NCBI RefSeq assembly: GCF_900110965.1
Contig: NZ_FOFO01000027.1
Coordinates: forward strand, 1-34,887
Reading direction: 5' to 3'
Length of the DNA stretch: 34,887 bases
DNA from: Ectothiorhodospira magna
GTDB lineage: Bacteria > Pseudomonadota > Gammaproteobacteria > Ectothiorhodospirales > Ectothiorhodospiraceae
Position numbers and translations under genes: made by a program. Position 1 is the first letter of the stretch. Each line of letters starts with the position of its first letter. Below are positions 8,502 through 17,342 of the stretch, in pieces. The notes below the pieces were generated by a model, which was not told the DNA's origin, did not search any database, and saw only the letters and a list, made by a program, of their open reading frames with translations.

Positions 8502-10720
8502 CAGTGCCCTCGTCTGTCAGGTTCTGTCACGTCAGCTTCCGTGGTTATCCCCGGTCCGGCCAGGGGGAGATGGATCACCACCCTGGCGCCACCATCACGC
8601 GGATTTTCCGCCCAGACCATGCCGCTATGTTCTTCGACAATTTTTTTGACGATGGCCAGTCCCAAACCGGTCCCTCGGGGTTTGCTGGTGACATAGGGCT
8701 CAAACAGGCGGGGCATCATATCCTCCGCCAGCCCTCGGCCATTATCCTGCACCGTGATTTCCACCCGGTCGCGCCGGTCATCCCGCAGACAGCGGGTGGT
8801 CAGTTCCAGGGTACCGTCGGCAATGCCTTCCAGGGCTTCCAGGCCGTTTTTGATCAGGTTGTGGAGCAACTGGCGAATCCGCCCTGGGTCTGCCATCAGG
8901 CAGGGCAGGGCAGGGTCCAGGGTCAGGGTGAATCGTATCGGGCTGTCTCCGTGACGGTACAGCTCGCTCACCTCCTGCACCAGCCGGTTCAGATCCAGGG
9001 GCGTCGGCATCATGGCAGGAGGTCGGGCGTAGTCACTAAAGGCATTGACCATGGCCTTCATGGCTTCCACCTGCTGGACGATGGTATGGGTGGCACGGCG
9101 CAATACCTGGGCAGTTTCCGGCGCCAGGTGGGGCTGCACTTTCTTTTGCAGGCGCTCGGCAGAAAGCTGGATCGGTGTCAGAGGGTTTTTGATTTCGTGG
9201 GCCAGACGCCGGGCCACCTCGGCCCATGCGGCGTCCCGCTGGGCCTGCAGCAGGGTGGTGATGTCATCGAACACCACCACCGGCCCACCCCGTAAAGCCC
9301 GGCCATGGGCAAGCCAGACCCCACGGCACATGAGTTCCTTGCGGCCACCCACCCCAAATGCCGTCAATTGCTCGCGCCACTCGGATTCATGGGGGGTAAA
9401 ACGGCGCCGCAAGGCCTGGTTGAAGGCATCCACCACCCTGGAATGTTGACCGATGTCATCCAGGGAGGCGCCCAGATGACGGCTCAGGTTCACCTCCAGA
9501 ATCTGGGCCGCGGCGGCATTGGCGGTTCTCAGGCTGAGCCGGTGATCCAGGGTGATCACCCCGGAGGAAAGGTTCTGCAACACCGCCTCCAGATACATGC
9601 GCCGGCTCTCCGCCAGTCGCCGGCTGCGCTCCACTTCGTCCCGGGTGGCGGCCAGAGTGGCCGTCATGCCGTTGAAGGAATTGACCAAAAAGCCCAGTTC
9701 GTCGTTGCGGGTCACAGGCAGTCGCTTGTGATACTCACCGGCGGCCACGGCCCGGGTGCCTTCTGCCAGTTCCTGAATGGGCGCCACCAACCGCCGGGAA
9801 AAATACAGGGCGGCCCAGGTGGCTGTCATCACGGAGATCAGCAGGGCCAGGGACAAGGTGGTGTTGAAACTTTGTTTGAGGGGAACCCGTAAATAGGCAA
9901 AGGCCTTGTAGTCGGAAAAGGCATCCTGAACACTGTCCGCCAGCAGGCCCATACGCCCATCCACCGAATAGATGGCCTGGAGGATGCGACCGTCACCGGC
10001 GGGGTCGCGCACCGGAATCTGGGTCACCACCCGAATATGCAGCCCACCGTCATGGACCGGCTCCAGGGCCGCGTAGGTGTTGCCCTGGGACAGGATCAAC
10101 AGCACTTCTCCCGCCGGCAGCACCGGCAGGCGCTGCACCCGTTCGCCGCTGGCATAGGCAATGATACGGTTGTTGGGGCCAAACAGGGCCAGTTCCAGTG
10201 CCTGTCCCCGTTCTCGCATCTCTCGCAGACGCAGGGCGGCCAGGGTCTCGGGGACGTCCACCAGTTCCCGCGCCAGCAGTTCCGTCTGGCCGGTGTGTTG
10301 GCGCACCCGCAGGTCCAGGGAGGAGCGGGACAGTTCCAGGGCGTCCTCCAGGGCTTTTTCTACCCGCACATCAAACCAGCTGTCGATACCCTGATCCAGA
10401 AACTGGATGGAAAAATAATAGACAATGGTCACCGGCAGCAGGGATAACCCCACAAACAGGATCAGCAGCTTGGCCGTGAGCCGGGAGCCGGGTTCGCGCC
10501 GGATCACTTGCCGGATCACCCGCCACAGGCGCACCCAAACCACCAGCCCCATGATCACCAGGGCCAGGGCATTGAACAGCAATAGCCAGACGTAGAGCCG
10601 CTCGAAACGCTCGGAGTTCTGTGCCGTATCCCCCATCACCACCAAAGACCCCAGCAGCAGCAGGAACACCACTGCCATGAAGATCAGTCCCAGGGGAAAT
10701 TTTTTCAGCGTAGCGACCAT
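8501..10720 (-). CDS. ntrY: Sensor histidine kinase NtrY
   Basis: The roughly 739-residue inner-membrane kinase phosphorylates NtrX. Transmembrane helices are visible at about residues 8-30 (GLIFMAVVFLLLLGSLVVMG), 42-66 and 82-105, with a further one near 275-295. The order is sensor loop, HAMP (RRLVAPIQELAEGTRAVAAG), PAS, HisKA with the phospho-acceptor in HEIKNPLTPIQLSAERLQ, and HATPase_c with DNGRGLAEDM and [12 protein letters not shown]. The ATG at 10720 is preferred; a GTG three codons upstream (10729) is possible. The start overlaps the DUF4390 gene end and the stop overlaps the ntrX start, so the genes form one operon. Confidence 0.95.
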   Translation of the reverse strand: MVATLKKFPLGLIFMAVVFLLLLGSLVVMGDTAQNSERFERLYVWLLLFNALALVIMGLVVWVRLWRVIRQVIRREPGSRLTAKLLILFVGLSLLPVTIVYYFSIQFLDQGIDSWFDVRVEKALEDALELSRSSLDLRVRQHTGQTELLARELVDVPETLAALRLREMRERGQALELALFGPNNRIIAYASGERVQRLPVLPAGEVLLILSQGNTYAALEPVHDGGLHIRVVTQIPVRDPAGDGRILQAIYSVDGRMGLLADSVQDAFSDYKAFAYLRVPLKQSFNTTLSLALLISVMTATWAALYFSRRLVAPIQELAEGTRAVAAGEYHKRLPVTRNDELGFLVNSFNGMTATLAATRDEVERSRRLAESRRMYLEAVLQNLSSGVITLDHRLSLRTANAAAAQILEVNLSRHLGASLDDIGQHSRVVDAFNQALRRRFTPHESEWREQLTAFGVGGRKELMCRGVWLAHGRALRGGPVVVFDDITTLLQAQRDAAWAEVARRLAHEIKNPLTPIQLSAERLQKKVQPHLAPETAQVLRRATHTIVQQVEAMKAMVNAFSDYARPPAMMPTPLDLNRLVQEVSELYRHGDSPIRFTLTLDPALPCLMADPGRIRQLLHNLIKNGLEALEGIADGTLELTTRCLRDDRRDRVEITVQDNGRGLAEDMMPRLFEPYVTSKPRGTGLGLAIVKKIVEEHSGMVWAENPRDGGARVVIHLPLAGPGITTEADVTEPDRRGH

Positions 10721-11277
10721 GAATACCACTCACTCACCGGACTCCATTCACGGGACACATAGGCTCTTGCCCGCAGGGGCAGCGGCAGGTCTTGCGCCCG
10801 CAACCGGGTGCGCAGACGGATACCGTAGTCCTGTGTCGGGTCCAGCAGGGGGGCATCCAGCAAGGGCAAGTCCCGCAGATGGCCCAGGTTGTACAGGGCC
10901 GATTCCAGACGGTAAAAAGCCCGCTGCACACCCGTGTTGAGATGGGTCACAATGTAAAGGCGGCTCAAGGCATGATGCTCCACCCGATAACGCTGTATCA
11001 GTTCGGCCACCGAGGCATCCCATAGCCAGTCCCGGCCCCGGGTGATCTGGATCTGGACCTCGAAGGTGAGCCGGACCCCGTTGTGCAGGGCTTCATCGAG
11101 TTTGCGGGTGAGCTGGTAATCAATATCGGCATTGAGCAGATAAACCCCACCTACCAGTTCAGTCCCGGCCCAGCGCACCCGCAGGGGATGATCTTCTCCT
11201 GCCACCGTGGTCGGTGGCCAGATCAGTAACCAGGCCAGCAACAGGATCAGGGAGGAGGAAGGGGGCCGCCGGGGCAC
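10705..11277 (-). CDS. DUF4390 exported protein
   Basis: The 190-residue protein starts at a GTG five bases after the rsmB stop. A cleavable signal peptide is evident: basic MPRRPP, a hydrophobic run SSSLILLLAWLLIWPPTT, then VAGEDHP with a likely cut after Ala. The mature part is beta-rich (YLLNADIDYQLTRKLDEAL, FEVQIQITRGRDWLWD) and matches the DUF4390 family as I know it, normally found directly before ntrY in gammaproteobacteria. Function is unknown; its place suggests a periplasmic accessory of the NtrYX sensor. It overlaps ntrY by about 16 bp. Confidence 0.85.
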   Translation of the reverse strand: MPRRPPSSSLILLLAWLLIWPPTTVAGEDHPLRVRWAGTELVGGVYLLNADIDYQLTRKLDEALHNGVRLTFEVQIQITRGRDWLWDASVAELIQRYRVEHHALSRLYIVTHLNTGVQRAFYRLESALYNLGHLRDLPLLDAPLLDPTQDYGIRLRTRLRAQDLPLPLRARAYVSREWSPVSEWYSWSLR

Positions 11278-11282
11278 AGGAC

Positions 11283-12584
11283 TCAGGCGCGGGTCAGGCG
11301 GGCATAGAAGAATCCGTCCATGTCCTGCTCACCGGCGAGTAACTGGCGGCCCACCTGGGCAGGCTGTCCCCAGGGGGCGGTTATGGGACAGTCCGTGGCG
11401 TCGCTGTTCCGGGCCAGAAACTCCGCCACGGTTTGGGTATTTTCCTCCGGCATCAGGGAGCAGGTGACATAGAGCAACTTCCCCCCCGGAGCCAGCAACG
11501 GCCAAAGGGCCTGTAGCAGCCGGGCCTGGCGGGCCTGCAATGGGGCGATGTCTGCTTCCCGGCGCAAGTGCTTGATATCGGGATGACGACGGATCACGCC
11601 GGTGCCCGAGCAGGGGGCATCCAGCAGGATACGGTCATAGCCGGGGCCTTGATGCCATGATTCCGGCAGGCCGGCATCTGCAGCGAACAGGCGGGCCTGA
11701 TAGCCGGCCCGGTGCAGATTCTCCTGAACCCGCTGTAGACGAACCGGGTCTGTATCCACCGCCGTCATATCCAGATCACCCCCCGCCTGTTCCAGCAGAT
11801 GCAGGGTCTTGCCCCCTGGTGCAGCGCAGGCATCCAGCACCCGCATTCCTGGCCTGCAGTCCAGCAGGGGAGCGCAAAGCTGGGCAGCGGCATCCTGCAC
11901 CGATACCAATCCCTGATTGAATCCGGGGAGTTGGTCCACGGCCATCGGCTGAGCCAGGGTCAGGGCTGTGGCTGCTGTGGCATGGGGATGGGCTTTGACC
12001 CCCTGATCCGCCAACAGCCCTTGGTAATCTTCCCGACTGATACGGGCCTGGTTCACCCGCAGGGTCATCGGAGGATGGGCATTGAGGGCCTGACACAGGG
12101 CTTCGCTATGGTCACCATAAGCTGTCGCCAGTCGCTGATACAGCCACTGGGGGAGGCTATGGCGCACCGCTGGCTCCCGGTCCACCCGGCAGGCTGTGTC
12201 GTTTGCCTCCCGTTGGGCGCGCCGCAACACGCCATTGATGAGGCCCACCGCCCAGGATTTGCGCTGTTTTCGTCCCAGATTTGCGGTTTGCTGAATGGCA
12301 GCGTAGTCCGGGGTGTTCATGTACAGCAGTTCAAACAGCCCCATGGCCAGGGCGCAGGCGATATCCCGATCCCGGTCCCGCAGGGGTTTGTCCAGCCACT
12401 GGCTCAGCATGGCCTCCAAACGGAAGTGCCAACGCAAGGTGCCATAGCTCAAGGCCTGGACCAGCCCCCGGTCGCGGACATTGACCTGATGGAGCCGGTT
12501 GGGCAGCGCCTCGGACAGGGAAACCCCCTCCTGCAGCACGCTCAGGATCACATGGAGGGCAGCTTCACGGGCGGACAGGGACAT
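11283..12584 (-). CDS. rsmB: 16S rRNA m5C967 methyltransferase RsmB
   Basis: The 433-residue SAM-dependent enzyme methylates C967 of 16S rRNA. An N-terminal NusB-like RNA-binding domain (about 1-140, SAREAALHVILSVLQEGVSL) precedes the Rossmann methyltransferase domain. Motif I is RVLDACAAPGGKTLHLL. The two cysteines of the m5C mechanism are in DAPCSGTGVIRRHPDIK and YVTCSLMPEEN. Length matches E. coli RsmB (429). It follows fmt by 51 bp in the conserved def-fmt-rsmB order. Confidence 0.97.
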   Translation of the reverse strand: MSLSAREAALHVILSVLQEGVSLSEALPNRLHQVNVRDRGLVQALSYGTLRWHFRLEAMLSQWLDKPLRDRDRDIACALAMGLFELLYMNTPDYAAIQQTANLGRKQRKSWAVGLINGVLRRAQREANDTACRVDREPAVRHSLPQWLYQRLATAYGDHSEALCQALNAHPPMTLRVNQARISREDYQGLLADQGVKAHPHATAATALTLAQPMAVDQLPGFNQGLVSVQDAAAQLCAPLLDCRPGMRVLDACAAPGGKTLHLLEQAGGDLDMTAVDTDPVRLQRVQENLHRAGYQARLFAADAGLPESWHQGPGYDRILLDAPCSGTGVIRRHPDIKHLRREADIAPLQARQARLLQALWPLLAPGGKLLYVTCSLMPEENTQTVAEFLARNSDATDCPITAPWGQPAQVGRQLLAGEQDMDGFFYARLTRA

Positions 12585-12635
12585 GCAGGACTCCGTTGAT
12601 GTTGCGGGGGAACATCTGCCAGGGGCAGGCAGACA

Positions 12636-13595
12636 TCAGCAGGCAGCCTCTGGAGCGCCCAAATTCACCCCCAGAAGTGTTCTGGCATTTAAAAATGCTT
12701 TTGCCTCCAGGGGTTTGCCGCCGGGCAACTGCAGGCAGGTGATGCGTAAAATCCCGTCACCCGTGGCCACGTCGATCCCTTCGGGGCCTTCTTGCACCAC
12801 CGTGCCCGGTGTGGCGCCGGCCATGTGGCCGGACAGGGACCGGGACATCCACAGCCGCAACGGCTGTCCCTGATAGCGGGTCTGGGCGACCGGCCAAGGG
12901 TTGAAGGCGCGGATGCGACGATCCAGCACCACTGCCGGCAGGGACCAGTCCAGCACGGCTTCACCCTTGTCCAGCTTGTGGGCATAGGTGGCCTGGGTAT
13001 CGTCCTGGGGTTCGGGGCGCAGCCGATCTGCCACCAGATCATCCAGACAGGGCAACAGCGCTGCTGCCCCCATGGTCGCCAGACGGTCATGCAGGGTCCG
13101 GGCGGTATCATCGGCAGTAATGGGACAGGTATCCTTGAGCAGCATGTCGCCGGTATCCAGACCTGCCGCCATTTGCATCAGGGTGATGCCGGTGGTGTCG
13201 TCCCCTTCGGCCAGGGCCCGCTGGATGGGGGCCGCTCCCCGCCACCGGGGCAACAAGGAAGCATGGATATTGATGCAACCCCGCCGGGGAATGTCCAGGA
13301 CGGACTGGGGCAGGATGAGACCGTAGGCCGCCACCACCATCAGATCCGGCTGATAATCCCTCAGCCGCTGTTGTACGGGTTCGGGGCGCAGATGCTCGGG
13401 TTGTTCCACGGCAATATCGTGGTTCAGGGCCACCTGCTTGACCGGGCTGGGGGTCAGCTTGCGGCCGCGCCCCGCCGGACGATCCGGCTGGGTATAGACG
13501 GCAACAACGTCATGGGGGGAGGCAATCAGTGCCTCAAGGGCCGGTACTGCAAAATCCGGGGTACCGGCGTAGATGATGCGCAAGGGACGGGGCAA
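12636..13595 (-). CDS. fmt: Methionyl-tRNA formyltransferase Fmt, probable TTG start
   Basis: The enzyme (about 319 residues) formylates initiator Met-tRNA using 10-formyltetrahydrofolate. The N-terminal formyltransferase domain shows LRIIYAGTPDFAVPALEAL, the HASLLPRWRGAAPIQRAL catalytic block and the Asp-containing GITLMQMAAGLDTGDM. The C-terminal oligonucleotide-binding domain begins near IRAFNPWPVAQT. No ATG lies at the expected position. The frame runs upstream into def, but a TTG at 13595 sits seven bases after AAAGG (13607-13603) and gives the family-typical length. Other TTG codons at 13601 and 13583 have worse spacing, and an ATG at 13667 would overlap def by 35 bp. A rare start may lower expression relative to def. 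Confidence 0.93.
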   Translation of the reverse strand: MPRPLRIIYAGTPDFAVPALEALIASPHDVVAVYTQPDRPAGRGRKLTPSPVKQVALNHDIAVEQPEHLRPEPVQQRLRDYQPDLMVVAAYGLILPQSVLDIPRRGCINIHASLLPRWRGAAPIQRALAEGDDTTGITLMQMAAGLDTGDMLLKDTCPITADDTARTLHDRLATMGAAALLPCLDDLVADRLRPEPQDDTQATYAHKLDKGEAVLDWSLPAVVLDRRIRAFNPWPVAQTRYQGQPLRLWMSRSLSGHMAGATPGTVVQEGPEGIDVATGDGILRITCLQLPGGKPLEAKAFLNARTLLGVNLGAPEAAC

Positions 13596-13632
13596 GGGCA
13601 AACCTTTCGTCGTTAGGGGTGTTGACAGTGAA

Positions 13633-14193
13633 TCAGACCGCTTCCCGGTGACGGGCAGTACCGGCATGACCGGTGATCCGGGCCTGTTTTTCCAGTTTTT
13701 TTCTGATGCGGCCCCGCTTGAGGGAGGAGATATGATCCACGAACAATTTGCCATCCAGATGGTCGATTTCGTGTTGGATACACACCGCCAGCAGGCCGTC
13801 GGCTTCCAGTTCAAAGGGCTTGCCGTTCCGGTCCAGGGCGCGGACCCGTACCCGCTGGGCGCGGCGCACCGGCTCGTAAAAGCCGGGAACAGACAGACAG
13901 CCTTCCTCGCTCTCTGCCTCCCCCTGGCGGGCAATGATTTCCGGGTTGATCAGGCACAGGGGGTGGCGCCCCTGCCCCGAACGCTCATCGGCTCCGGTCT
14001 CGGCAACGTCCATCACCACCACCCGGTGCAGTACGCCCACCTGGGTGGCCGCCAGACCGATACCTGAAGCGTGGTACATGGTGTCGAACATGTCATCCAC
14101 CAGGGTACGAATGGTGTCGTCCACCACCTTGACGCTATCGGCCTGACGACGCAGCCGGGGATCGGGAAAATGCAAAATGTCTAGCAAGGCCAT
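13633..14193 (-). CDS. def: Peptide deformylase Def
   Basis: The 186-residue metalloenzyme removes the formyl group from nascent N-terminal methionine. All three signature motifs are intact: [19 protein letters not shown] with the metal-binding Cys, and QHEIDHLDG with the two His ligands and catalytic Glu. The C-terminus is a basic tail ([19 protein letters not shown]) that may lie near the ribosome. It is the first gene of the minus-strand block and diverges from the LysM gene; its promoter should lie in 14194-14383. Confidence 0.97.
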   Translation of the reverse strand: MALLDILHFPDPRLRRQADSVKVVDDTIRTLVDDMFDTMYHASGIGLAATQVGVLHRVVVMDVAETGADERSGQGRHPLCLINPEIIARQGEAESEEGCLSVPGFYEPVRRAQRVRVRALDRNGKPFELEADGLLAVCIQHEIDHLDGKLFVDHISSLKRGRIRKKLEKQARITGHAGTARHREAV

Positions 14194-14383
14194 GACCGCT
14201 CATCCGCTAAAGTGGGTGTGTATGTGCAGGCATAAAATGATTTCTGCTACAGTTGGGTACATATTAGATGATTATTGTAGCGGTCGGTTTCTTCAATACC
14301 GACCCTGGAGTTCCCACGGCCTGTCCTGGATACAGCACCGTGGCGGGGTCCGCAACCGTGATGCCTTAGTGACGAGGGAAACC
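14194..14383. promoter_or_regulatory. Divergent intergenic region between def and the LysM gene
   Basis: This 190-bp region must hold promoters in both directions. The AT-rich core at about 14230-14280 is the likely site, but no hexamer pair is convincing. A perfect 7-bp inverted repeat GGTCGGT (14282-14288) / ACCGACC (14298-14304), with a 9-base spacer, lies about 80 bp before the LysM start. It could be a 5'-UTR hairpin or an operator. A GAGGGAA ribosome-binding site precedes the ATG at 14384. Confidence 0.35.
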
Positions 14384-15535
14384 ATGTCTGCTCCCCAGCC
14401 GCGGTGCGTCGGGCGCCGCCTGTTTGCTGCCACGCTTATTCTAGCGCTCCTGGCCGCCGGGTGCGCCAGCACTCCGCCAGAAGACGTACCAGAACCCCAG
14501 CTGGCGGTATCGCCAGAGGTGATCGCCTCTGCGCCCCCTCCTGCACCTCCACCCCCCGATCCGGTGCCGTTGCGCCCCACCGCGCCGGAACGCTATGTGG
14601 TCCAGCCTGGTGATACGTTATGGGACATCTCCAGCACGTTTCTGCGCGACCCCTGGTACTGGCCGGAAATCTGGGTGGCCAACCCCCAGATTGCCAATCC
14701 CCATCTGATTTATCCCGGTGACATCCTCAGTCTGTACCATGTGGATGGCCGCCCCCGATTGACCGTGGACGGGGGTCCCAGGGTTCGTCCCACCTTGCGT
14801 CTATCGCCCCAGGTGCGGGAGGAACCGCTTCCCCCCGCCCTGGATGTCCCCATCCAGGCCCTGCAGCAGTTTCTGATCCGCCCCAGGGTGGTGACCCAGG
14901 CCCAACTGGATGAATCCGCCTACCTGATGGCCGCCCGGGATGATCGGTTGATTTTCGGTGCCCATGACTGCCTCTATGCCCGTGGCCTGAAAGAAACCAC
15001 CCTGGGGGATCGCTACGATGTCTTTCGCACCGGGGATATCCTCATGGACCCGGATAGCGGAGAAATGCTGGGCCACGAGGCCATCCCCGTGGGCGTGGCT
15101 GAACTGGTGCGGGAAGGTGATCCAGCCACCGTACTGCTGGTGCGCAGCGACCGGGAAGCCCTGATTGGAGACCGGCTGCTGCCCCAGGACAGCGGACAGG
15201 AGAATTTTCTCTTTACCCCTGCCGCTCCCCCCAGGGATAGCCAGGGACGGATCATTTCCCTGTTTGATGCCATCAGCCAGATTGCCCGCTTTCAGGTGGC
15301 CGTGATCAATCTGGGAGAACGGGAAGGCATCGTGGAAGGTCATGTCTTTGCCACCTACCAATCCGGGCGGGTGGTTCATGACCGGCTGGCCAGTCGCCGG
15401 GGAGAGGCCGTCACCCTGCCCGATGAACGGGTAGGACTGATCATGGTGTTTCGCACCTTCGAGAAAGTCAGTTATGCCCTGGTGATGGAGTCTACCCATC
15501 CCATCGAACGGGGTTTTACCGTCAAACATCCCTGA
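14384..15535 (+). CDS. LysM-domain lipoprotein
   Basis: The 383-residue product has a lipoprotein signal peptide (RRLFAATLILALLAAGC, lipobox LAAGC, lipidated Cys near residue 23). A Pro-rich linker rich in PPAPPPPDP follows, then one LysM domain (about 68-125) beginning YVVQPGDTLWDISSTFLRDP and ending PGDILSLY. The remaining 250 residues are beta-rich without a motif I recognise. LysM binds peptidoglycan, so the protein probably anchors to or acts at the cell wall from the periplasmic face of a membrane. The ATG at 14384 is chosen because the signal peptide begins there and GAGGGAA precedes it; the frame stays open upstream into def. A LysM protein before dprA is common in gammaproteobacteria. 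Confidence 0.92.
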   Translation: MSAPQPRCVGRRLFAATLILALLAAGCASTPPEDVPEPQLAVSPEVIASAPPPAPPPPDPVPLRPTAPERYVVQPGDTLWDISSTFLRDPWYWPEIWVANPQIANPHLIYPGDILSLYHVDGRPRLTVDGGPRVRPTLRLSPQVREEPLPPALDVPIQALQQFLIRPRVVTQAQLDESAYLMAARDDRLIFGAHDCLYARGLKETTLGDRYDVFRTGDILMDPDSGEMLGHEAIPVGVAELVREGDPATVLLVRSDREALIGDRLLPQDSGQENFLFTPAAPPRDSQGRIISLFDAISQIARFQVAVINLGEREGIVEGHVFATYQSGRVVHDRLASRRGEAVTLPDERVGLIMVFRTFEKVSYALVMESTHPIERGFTVKHP

Positions 15536-15554
15536 AATGGTGCCGGAATTATCC

Positions 15555-16718
15555 ATGGATGCCTCGGAACTGACTGCCTGGCTTCGCCTCCACCATGCCC
15601 CCGGGGTGGGGCCGGTCACCCTGCAACGGCTGCTGGCATGCCACGGCAGCCCGGAAGCCATTTTAGCGGCAGGGCCATCGGCCTGGCGGCGGAGCGCGTT
15701 GTCCGAGGCGGCCATTGCTTGCCTGCAGGCAGATCCCGCCCCTGGGGTACTGGCCGATCTGGCCTGGTCCCGTCAGGCCGGACATCATATCCTGACCTTG
15801 GCAGACCCCCGCTATCCAGCCCGTCTGCGGGCGCTTCCCGGCGCCCCTGCCGTACTTTATGTGCTGGGAGACCCCCAGGTGCTGTCCTGGCCCATGCTGG
15901 CAGTGGTGGGGAGTCGCCATCCGACCCCCGGTGGCCGGGAGAATGCCGCGGCCTTCAGTGCCCATCTGGCCCGTCAGGGACTGGTGATCATCAGCGGTCT
16001 GGCCAAGGGCATTGATGCAGCCGCCCACGAAGGCGCCCTGGCGGCCCGCGGCCTGACTGTTGCGGTCACCGGTACCGGACCCGACCGCATTTACCCTGCC
16101 AGCCATCGGGAGTTGGGGCATCGTATCGTGGCCGAAGGGGCGATCGTCACAGAGCTCCCCGTAGGCTCCCCGGCTGCACCGGGTCATTTTCCCCGCCGCA
16201 ACCGCATCCTGGCCGGGCTGGCCATCGGCACTTTGGTGGTGGAAGCCGCCACCCGCAGTGGCTCCCTGATCACTGCCCGACTGGCCGCCGAACAGGGTCG
16301 GGAAGTGTTCGCCATTCCCGGCTCGATCCATAATCCCCTGGCCCGGGGCTGCCACCGGTTGATCCGGGAAGGGGCAAAACTGGTGGAAACGGCAGACGAT
16401 ATTCTGGAAGAACTGGGCGCCCTGGTGCCCCCCCGGCTGCCGGTTTCCCCGACCCTGCCGGACCCGAACACCGACGATGTCCCACCAGACCCGGATCATG
16501 CCCGGTTGCTGGCGGCCATGGGCCATGATCCGGTTTCGGTGGACCAGTTGGTGACCCGTACTGCATTGACCGTGGGTGCGGTTTCCTCCATGCTGCTTTT
16601 AATGGAGTTGCGAGGTCAGGTTGCCTCCCTGTCCGGCGGTCGTTATGTTCGCCTGCAGCCGGAAAGTGGACAACCAACAATCCTCGAAGGCAGGACTTGT
16701 GACAGCAAGCCAGGCTGA
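15555..16718 (+). CDS. dprA: DNA-processing protein DprA (Smf)
   Basis: The protein (about 387 residues) binds single-stranded DNA and loads RecA in natural transformation. It has an N-terminal SAM-like helix-hairpin region (HAPGVGPVTLQRLL), the Rossmann-like DprA core with GSRHPTPGGRENAAAFSA, SGLAKGIDAAAHEGALA, GTGPDRIYPASHRELG and FPRRNRILAGLA, and a C-terminal winged-helix domain (about 305-370). The ATG at 15555 has GGAA upstream; an ATG at 15537, one base after the LysM stop, is also possible. About the last 16 codons, including the stop, come from the truncated noncoding element starting near 16668, so the natural C-terminus has probably been replaced. Confidence 0.95.
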   Translation: MDASELTAWLRLHHAPGVGPVTLQRLLACHGSPEAILAAGPSAWRRSALSEAAIACLQADPAPGVLADLAWSRQAGHHILTLADPRYPARLRALPGAPAVLYVLGDPQVLSWPMLAVVGSRHPTPGGRENAAAFSAHLARQGLVIISGLAKGIDAAAHEGALAARGLTVAVTGTGPDRIYPASHRELGHRIVAEGAIVTELPVGSPAAPGHFPRRNRILAGLAIGTLVVEAATRSGSLITARLAAEQGREVFAIPGSIHNPLARGCHRLIREGAKLVETADDILEELGALVPPRLPVSPTLPDPNTDDVPPDPDHARLLAAMGHDPVSVDQLVTRTALTVGAVSSMLLLMELRGQVASLSGGRYVRLQPESGQPTILEGRTCDSKPG

Positions 16719-16846
16719 CCCTCACAGGCCCTTGACCGGTCGGCGCCTTGTGGCTGGTGGGTGGAAGGCCCGTACCGATTCCAGCGGCTGCCATACTGCA
16801 GCTGCAATGCCCCCCGTGATTGTGAAAGTTGCGGGTTTCCTTGCGG
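16668..16846 (+). mobile_element. Shortened second copy of the hairpin-rich noncoding element
   Basis: This stretch is homologous to the element at 6745-7128 but inverted in the window and about 200 bp shorter. Shared blocks, read on this strand, are the outer ACAAC, CTTGTGA-AGCAAGCC, a GGCTGACC-like block, then after the gap GGTGGGTGGAAGGCCC, a GCTGC/GCAGC stem with a different loop, and GCGGGTTTCCTTGCGG at the end. The middle part carrying GGACGC, GCGGATGC and the GNRA hairpin is missing. The terminal hairpins are partly decayed, so this copy looks older. It lies between dprA and smg in the same orientation relative to them as the other copy has to ntrX and trkA. It carries the dprA stop codon and ends just before the smg ribosome-binding site. 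Confidence 0.6.
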
Positions 16847-16853
16847 AAGTACC

Positions 16854-17324
16854 ATGAAAGAAAACGTGCTTGATGTCCTGATGTATCTGTTTGAAAACTA
16901 TATTGACGACGATACCGAGCTGGAGCCGGATCGGGAGCAGTTGCAGGATCTGCTGCTGGATGCAGGCTTCCCTGGCGCTGAAATCCAGAAGGCGTTCGAG
17001 TGGCTGGAAAATCTGTCCGATCAGGATACCCCGCAGACAGTACATGCCGGTTCGGCCCTGCGGGTCTACACCCAGGCCGAAATCAATCGCATGGATGCCG
17101 AAAGCCGGGGTTTTTTACTGTTTCTGGAACATAACGGCATCCTGGACCCGGCCACCCGTGAAGTGGTCATCAACCGGATCATGGATCTGGATGCTGAAGA
17201 TATCAATCTGGAAGAAATCAAATGGATCACCTTGATGGTGTTGTTCAACCAGCCCGGACAAGAAGCCGCCTGCACCTGGCTGGAGAGCATGATGTTCGAC
17301 AGCCCGCCGGAGTATCTGCACTGA
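16854..17324 (+). CDS. smg: Smg family protein (DUF494)
   Basis: The 156-residue acidic protein belongs to the Smg family, conserved next to dprA and topA in gammaproteobacteria. It begins MKENVLDVLMYLFENYIDDD, a characteristic family N-terminus, and continues with helical segments (REQLQDLLLDAGFPGAEIQK, LDAEDINLEEIKWITLMVLF). Its molecular function is not firmly established. The ATG at 16854 is preceded by GGAA just after the end of the shortened noncoding element, so the element contributes the leader. Length is normal for the family. No membrane segment or signal peptide is seen. Confidence 0.95.
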   Translation: MKENVLDVLMYLFENYIDDDTELEPDREQLQDLLLDAGFPGAEIQKAFEWLENLSDQDTPQTVHAGSALRVYTQAEINRMDAESRGFLLFLEHNGILDPATREVVINRIMDLDAEDINLEEIKWITLMVLFNQPGQEAACTWLESMMFDSPPEYLH

Positions 17325-17342
17325 ACCCCCACAGAGCATCAC

